Shown here one piece after another: positions 7,501 to 8,392 of a DNA stretch of 8,392 nt. Location of the stretch: NCBI GenBank assembly GCA_938021455.1, contig CALIGP010000106.1:1-8392 (forward strand), given 5' to 3'. The DNA is from an uncultured Lewinella sp. GTDB taxonomy: Bacteria > Bacteroidota > Bacteroidia > Chitinophagales > Saprospiraceae. The notes below the pieces were generated by a model, which worked only from the letters and a program-made list of their open reading frames with translations, was not told the DNA's origin and searched no databases. How positions within the stretch are numbered: the first letter of the stretch is position 1; each line of letters opens with the position of its first letter. Position numbers and translations under genes: made by a program.

Positions 7501-7968
7501 CTTCACTACAGTCTCGCTCCAGACGACCATCTTCATCGACTGCTCCGGTTTCACCCACGGCCCGCCGCTACTGCTCCATCCGTCGCAGTTATGGACGCCG
7601 AAACTCAGGCCCAGTCGCTCCGATTCCGCCGCCGCGTGGGCAATCATCTCGTGGTGACGATCGGAGTTGTAGACCACATCGCCCACGGGAATGCCCTGAC
7701 TGACGTTGAACAACAGCAGACCGCCGATGCCGACTTCCGCCATCGACTCCAAATCTTTAGTCAATCCCTCCTTACTCATATTACCACTCATGGCATGAAA
7801 CCAGGTGCAGGGTTTAGTTTCGTCTGGCGGAGTAAAGAAGTTGGCTTCTAATTCCTTCGCAGTGGGGACGGTGATGGTAGCAACGGACTCCTCCTGAACA
7901 GCACTACTTTCACAGGCGAACAATCCCGAAAGGACGGTAAGTAAAACAACCGAAATGGAGTGTCTCAT
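4516..7968 (-). CDS. GH106-type alpha-L-rhamnosidase, lipoprotein
   Basis: A complete 1150-residue protein, a usual size for GH106, the family of retaining-fold TIM-barrel enzymes that remove terminal alpha-L-rhamnose by inversion. The signal peptide (residues 1-18) ends in a lipobox, LFAC, so Cys19 is probably lipidated; acidic residues follow and could favour surface display. Residues 53-150 carry GH106 hallmarks: TWFHAMSGNMSKEG, GIGGLLLFNVSQGIP and GVHNCDGWSSSGGPW. A discoidin-like insert fits residues 200-320. The catalytic region has IDSYEAGGQNWT (Glu445, expected general acid) and VVSAESFTS (Glu581, expected base). Their spacing of 136 residues agrees with the roughly 130 known in characterised members. 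The C-terminus (about 985-1070, with VRLNGKDLGVLW) is a GH2-type sugar-binding beta-sandwich. The ATG at 7968 is chosen because it opens the signal peptide; no Shine-Dalgarno sequence is visible. The TGA at 4518-4516 shares one base with the next gene's ATG. Family call secure; the rhamnosidic substrate is inferred. Confidence 0.92.
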   Translation of the reverse strand: MRHSISVVLLTVLSGLFACESSAVQEESVATITVPTAKELEANFFTPPDETKPCTWFHAMSGNMSKEGLTKDLESMAEVGIGGLLLFNVSQGIPVGDVVYNSDRHHEMIAHAAAESERLGLSFGVHNCDGWSSSGGPWVKPEQSMKMVVWSETVVKEKGRKGGKSVKLVQPTTREGYYEDIAVIAYPATPGEVDDAEWPASITASDPAFDVALVADGKIDAEAQLGRKGGPTPWLQFTYPKPKTIRSASATFTDRHGTVMLQRSDDGRNFTDVRELLKGRTGKEEWVVGDSFEPVTARYFRLQFNQAINLREATLRNAPLIRNTLGRTAMARFRPLDGGLNNISMPQGHSPIDPETVLNLTEYMDATGLLAYDFPTGDWTVLRFGQTSTGAFNNPASWEGRGLEVDKLSRPAFKVHYDAFIRRVVDEAGAAGPNALQYIEIDSYEAGGQNWTTGFDDIFKARKGYDLIPFLPLVAGRFMGADAGAEQVERQSVSAAVLSDFREVITDLITENYYQYFTELCHADGLKTYVENYGFGPLNDLDVGGTTDIPMGEFWMNREFNMVEPAVSAAHIYGKPVVSAESFTSRPEINWRGSPAMAKVSGDKAWARGINEFMFHRFAHQANPNVTPGMTMNRWGFHFDRTQTWWYNAGKDWFRYIARGSYLLRQGHPVADLMIFVGDGKPNSRYKSKDFDPPLPKWLNYDNVNADVLINRATLADGTIRLPEGGRYPLLALKNCDHLSLPTLRRLVEIAEAGVTVVGEAPTKLAGYGHSEEDYSEFRQLAERLGQRLQPARNWEALMATRNLVPDLKLATTDSLIYEHRRVGDTDIYFFVNADTTAVSYRLTARISGKQPERWNPLTGKISSVARYRINEETTDIRMDLAAEESVFLVFRAPPVDGPVISPEQEVIPGILSFGRNLKTGRTGAKVTKNAEYKIKLNNGETTFLRTGDIGDSEEISGPWQVTFQEENGFAGELTFQELTDWKDHPDERVNYYSGTATYRTTFHHAPQIGSAHLLDLGEVDNIAKVRLNGKDLGVLWMKPFRVELRDAIKPGVNQLEIEVTNLWSNRLIGEERFPKQDGGYEMASSHPKKKMPAWYVNNEPVPPGPRTTFTTADFYDADDELFPSGLKGPVRIIAFQEPTLAPASAPEKD

Positions 7969-7995
7969 GTGAAATAAGTTGAGGTTGACAATGAG

Positions 7996-8392
7996 CTATC
8001 TGATGATGATCTTGCTTACTTTCTTACCCTCCTGGCTGGCTAACTGAATGATGTAGGTGCCTGGCTTCAGCTCATTCAAGTTAAGACTGGTGTCAAGGAT
8101 CTTTCCGGCGCGGAGCAACTGACCCTGCAGATTGAAAACGGAGAAGTGCTGGCCAAGCTTGGCGGAAGGAATATTGAGCACGCCCGTAGTCGGGTTCGGA
8201 AAAACGTGTAGTGGTAAGGTGCTTATGCCCGGGTCATCCGTTGAAGTTGTGCCACCACTAAGTTGGTAGGTGTTTACGCGTAGTGGCTGGGCGTCGCCTG
8301 AGCCTTCTTCCATCAGGTAGATGTAGAGCTTATCACCACGCAGCACACCGTTAAAATGGCGGAATTCCGGCCCGGTGGTTTCTTGTAGAATA
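7996..8392 (-). CDS. C-terminal end of a secreted protein with a T9SS type A sorting domain (5' part outside the window)
   Basis: The frame is open from the window edge to a TAG at 7998-7996, giving about 131 residues of a longer protein. The last 75 or so residues form a typical type IX secretion sorting domain: a VFPNPTTG motif, a beta-rich stretch with FNLQGQLL, then LKPGTYIIQL and a basic end, KKVSKIIIR. In Bacteroidota this domain directs export across the outer membrane and is normally cleaved off, leaving the protein secreted or anchored to the cell surface. The part before it (around GVLRGDKLYIYLMEE and PLRVNTYQL) looks like beta strands of a propeller or beta-sandwich, but I cannot assign a catalytic family. 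A GTG at 8346 could be taken as a start, but the frame stays open upstream and a sorting domain needs a cargo, so this is a fragment. The next gene begins 27 bases downstream, so the two are probably co-transcribed. Confidence 0.85.
   Translation of the reverse strand, partial: ILQETTGPEFRHFNGVLRGDKLYIYLMEEGSGDAQPLRVNTYQLSGGTTSTDDPGISTLPLHVFPNPTTGVLNIPSAKLGQHFSVFNLQGQLLRAGKILDTSLNLNELKPGTYIIQLASQEGKKVSKIIIR

Noticed and set aside
2950..7968. The same ten bases (ATGAGACACT) at the starts of the GH3 and GH106 genes
   Set aside because: Both encode MRH at a signal peptide start and the match ends there; coincidence or common initiation preference explains it.

Overview
The window reads as part of a carbohydrate-degradation operon from a Bacteroidota bacterium. 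The assignment rests on a C-terminal type A sorting domain of the type IX secretion system (T9SS), on lipoprotein and signal-peptide carbohydrate-active enzymes, and on start regions without a clear Shine-Dalgarno sequence. The moderately G+C-rich DNA and the many intergenic palindromes would suit a Lewinella-like (Saprospiria) member, but that finer placement is inference. All supportable genes lie on the minus strand, so transcription runs from high to low coordinates.

In transcription order: (1) 8392-7996, the 3' end of a secreted protein with a T9SS sorting domain; its catalytic part lies outside the window. (2) 7968-4516, a complete 1150-residue GH106-type alpha-L-rhamnosidase lipoprotein. 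(3) 4516-3071, a GH43-type five-bladed propeller hydrolase with a CBM6-like C-terminal domain, whose ATG overlaps the GH106 stop codon (TGATG). (4) 2959-710, a complete 749-residue GH3 beta-xylosidase/beta-glucosidase-type lipoprotein. (5) 710-1, the 5' part of a heparinase II/III-like, lyase-type lipoprotein whose frame again begins with a TGATG overlap and runs off the window. No SusC/SusD pair, regulator, transporter, tRNA, rRNA or CRISPR array is visible.

Together the genes look like an exo-acting and debranching set for a rhamnose-containing polysaccharide that probably also carries xylose or arabinose (for example ulvan, rhamnogalacturonan or a related rhamnan). GH106 would remove rhamnose, GH43 and GH3 would remove pentose or glucose units, and the partial first and last genes may encode backbone-cleaving or binding proteins. 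The actual substrate cannot be read from this window.

The most unusual structure is a set of three palindromic elements, one at each of the last three gene junctions: 4399-4491, 2968-3063 and 447-644. The first and third have lengths divisible by three (93 and 198 bases). Each sits, without a stop codon, between a stop-overlapping ATG and the hydrophobic segment of a signal peptide, so on the nucleotide evidence both appear to be read through as protein. Either these are in-frame coding palindromes, resembling in principle the palindromic elements known from Rickettsia genes, or they are ordinary intergenic hairpins and the true starts lie downstream. The second reading works easily for GH43, which has an internal ATG. 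It works poorly for the last gene, which would need a one-base frameshift.
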